From positions 5,103,955-5,167,954 of the forward strand of contig CAADRB010000003.1 of the NCBI GenBank assembly GCA_900708905.1: 64,000 bases of DNA, given 5' to 3'. Within the stretch, counting starts at the first letter, position 1; every line of letters begins with the position of its first letter. A program made the translations under genes and the position numbers. The stretch comes from Hymenolepis diminuta (Eukaryota; Platyhelminthes; Cestoda; Cyclophyllidea; Hymenolepididae). Shown here in pieces: positions 54,401-57,400 of this stretch. The notes under the pieces are model-generated. The model was given only the letters and a program-made list of their open reading frames with translations. It searched no databases and was not told the DNA's origin.

Positions 54401-57400
54401 AGCTTTTTTGATTGTTTGTTTGTGAATGGCTTGGCTTCTGCTTAGACGTTTGTGCTTTGTCCCCACATGATACATTATATGATACCCTGAGTCATTCAAT
54501 TCTGCCGGTTAATTTATACAAATCTGATGAAATAGGAATAGGTTTAAAATATAATTTACGTTTGTTCTAAATTTGCAAACCGATGAATAGCGCAATGCTT
54601 GTTTCATTTCACCTGAAAGATTTCAAAATGAGTGTTGGGAAACTTTTTCCCTTCAAAGGACTTTGGAAATTAATTGACGTACTGCTTATAAGATTTGAAG
54701 CTTTAAGAACCCGAACGCTTATGCTCAATGAAGTTAATTGAATTCGCAGTGTTGATATTACATTGTAACCCAAAGCAAAGCAAAAATGTTACAATTTTTC
54801 ATTGTAGGGAGCAACCTAAATCGGTTAACAGTAAATTCGGTAAATGATAAGGGTGGGGAGGGGGGGGGGTCGGAAAAATTTTGACAGCAAAGTCGGGCTA
54901 TCAGAGAGTCTCATTTAATCTCATTTTGGATTGGGGTAGTTCACTTTCGAGAAATCGAGTTATATGATTCGTCACTTGAATAGCTGAGCAAATTCTTATC
55001 TACAATCTCCGGGTTGTCTAATTATGCCGATCGGTCCTTCCACTCCAAATCATAATTTGTGTTTTCCAACGGTTGAAAAACCGGATTGCTCTTGTACGAT
55101 ATTGAGCAGCTTACCTGATCTTAACGTACCAGAGATGACATATCTAAATTTTTTTAACTCGACATTGCTTAACAAGGTGAAAGATTTGATTTCGATATTA
55201 TTAGGCTTCGTTGTTTACTTATTTATTTCTCGTGGCAGCACAGAAACGTTTTCATAATATGTGGAAACATCCAAATACTTGGGAAGGGAAATTTCACTGA
55301 GAAGGCACCCATTTATCTTTAAAGGAGAGTGAGTATTTAGGCGGTAGAAGTACAGGCGAAGGACTTCGGATAATCCTATTCCATCTGAGCCCCAAAATCA
55401 TCAGTTTAACTGCTTTCTCAGGCTGGAGTTTTTTTAGACTTGTCTTCCAATCGTCTCGTTCTTCATTCGGAAAATCTGGGTGACGAATTTTTATTAGAAT
55501 AGTTAACATTTGTCAAATGAAACTTTCAATCAGATAGTTGACGAATAATATTCCATAGCTTCACTTCATTTGTGCCAAGACCTGACATTCCAGAGCCTAA
55601 ACTTCGGGATTTAGACCCTAGATTCCTGATCTGGAAAGCGCCCGATTTTAGAGTTGAAAAATTCGCAGTCCATTTTTATATCCATGTCTTTAAAATTGAT
55701 CAACTAGTAGACTTAGTTGAACTGTTGGACATGCCGTTCTCGAAACAGATGAAAGTCATCGAACGCCCCTGGTTATATCCCAGCACCTATCTTCTAAGTA
55801 ACTGGGTTACGGACATACGCTACTACACTCAGTCATGTGCAGTGTTGATATCATTTTTATTCTCTCTTTACAGAATTGGACCTGGCATACTGGAAACACT
55901 CTACTTGAATCTCCTGTTGAAATAACTGACTGGTTCAACTCTCCCTCGGATCCTTCAGGTTGTTATCTCTTCACTCCAGCAACAAATCTTGATTCATCAA
56001 CACCTGGCAACGCAACAACTCATCTACGATCGATACGACCCGCGGCTTCATGCACTGGTGTCAAACTGCCAGTAGTGTGCCAAGTAGTAGCAAGAATTAC
56101 TCGATCATCTCTCGCGAATATCAAACAGGTGAAACGCAGTGAAGGTCGATGTTTGAAAAATCCCACTCCGGATCTTTCGGACCTTGAAGAATTCATGACT
56201 AACAATAGTGTGGCTATATCTGGTCGGAAGTGTATCAGGTAACGCCAGCGTACAGTCTGTTGCTTGTTTTGGAGTTTCATAATATTGCAATATTTTTAGT
56301 TTAATCGGCTTTGTTGCGTGAACCGTGTGACCTTGAACTAGCACCGATTTGGTTTCCAAAATAAAAGCGTATATAATAACATAAGTTTAATTTGGCTCTG
56401 ATGTAGCAATTTATTGTCGCTTATTATTTAAGCTATCCAATAAGATTTATGCCTTGGGTTCCGTTGCTTGCACCCAAAAACGCCCACCTCGCTCCCAAAG
56501 CCCATAGTGATACTGCTAATTATACCTTTCATCAGATACTGGAATGAAAAGCAGGCAAGGCAGTGGTAAGCAGAACTTATTAGGGGAGGGCTAGAGACAA
56601 GGAGAGAAGGAGAGTGGCTTTAGCGGATGTTGTGTATTTACAAAGGAGGTAAGTGTAACGCATTTAGGCAGTGTCCGAAATTACCTGTGCGTTCACGACG
56701 TGTGATAAATATGACAGCAATGGAGTCAGAGGCCACCGGCAAGTGGTCACGATGAAAATGACAGCAAGGTGTTTTCGGGGCGATGACAGCAGAAAGAGGG
56801 GAGAATATTTTAACTCAACGAAGCAAATTTCTCTGTTTGTAAATACAACCTAGGCAGGGGATCTATTGGTTTACCCGTTTAGCGAGTAATATAACGCTAA
56901 GGAGACTTTATTCCCAGATATGATTATGGGAGAATCTAATTCCCAATGAAATAATTCCATTAACTCGAGCATGTAACAATCCTTTATTCAACTCATGTGT
57001 TTCAGTGTTCACTATAGAAGATCTATTACATGGTACTTTGTTATCTATTCTTTTTTGAATCATGACTTTGCAGCTTAAGCAAATGAAAGTTTATTATTAA
57101 CACACACACTTTTAGAACAACTGCGGAATGATTCGAGGTAGAGGTGATAGTTTAACAGGATTCTAAAATTTTCGATTTTTTCAATCATTTTTCGTTTTCT
57201 GCATATCATCCAGTAAAGGTTAGACATACCACGCCTAGCTTACGTAAACAGTGATACTACACTCAGCAAGTAGCAATCCCTAAGCACACAGGTTTCTTCT
57301 ACGAATAATCGTACTTTATCGCCCATGTATGATTTCTTCAAAACTCGAATTAGTTTGTGTAGACTTAATCCTCGTTTACTTTGTTGGCGAGTAAACTAGA

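Noticed and set aside
55572..55925. Open frame of 117 codons before receptor exon 27 as an extra exon
   Set aside because: The sequence is not CTLD-like, its frame differs from exon 27, and exons 26 and 27 already join in phase with a continuous domain.
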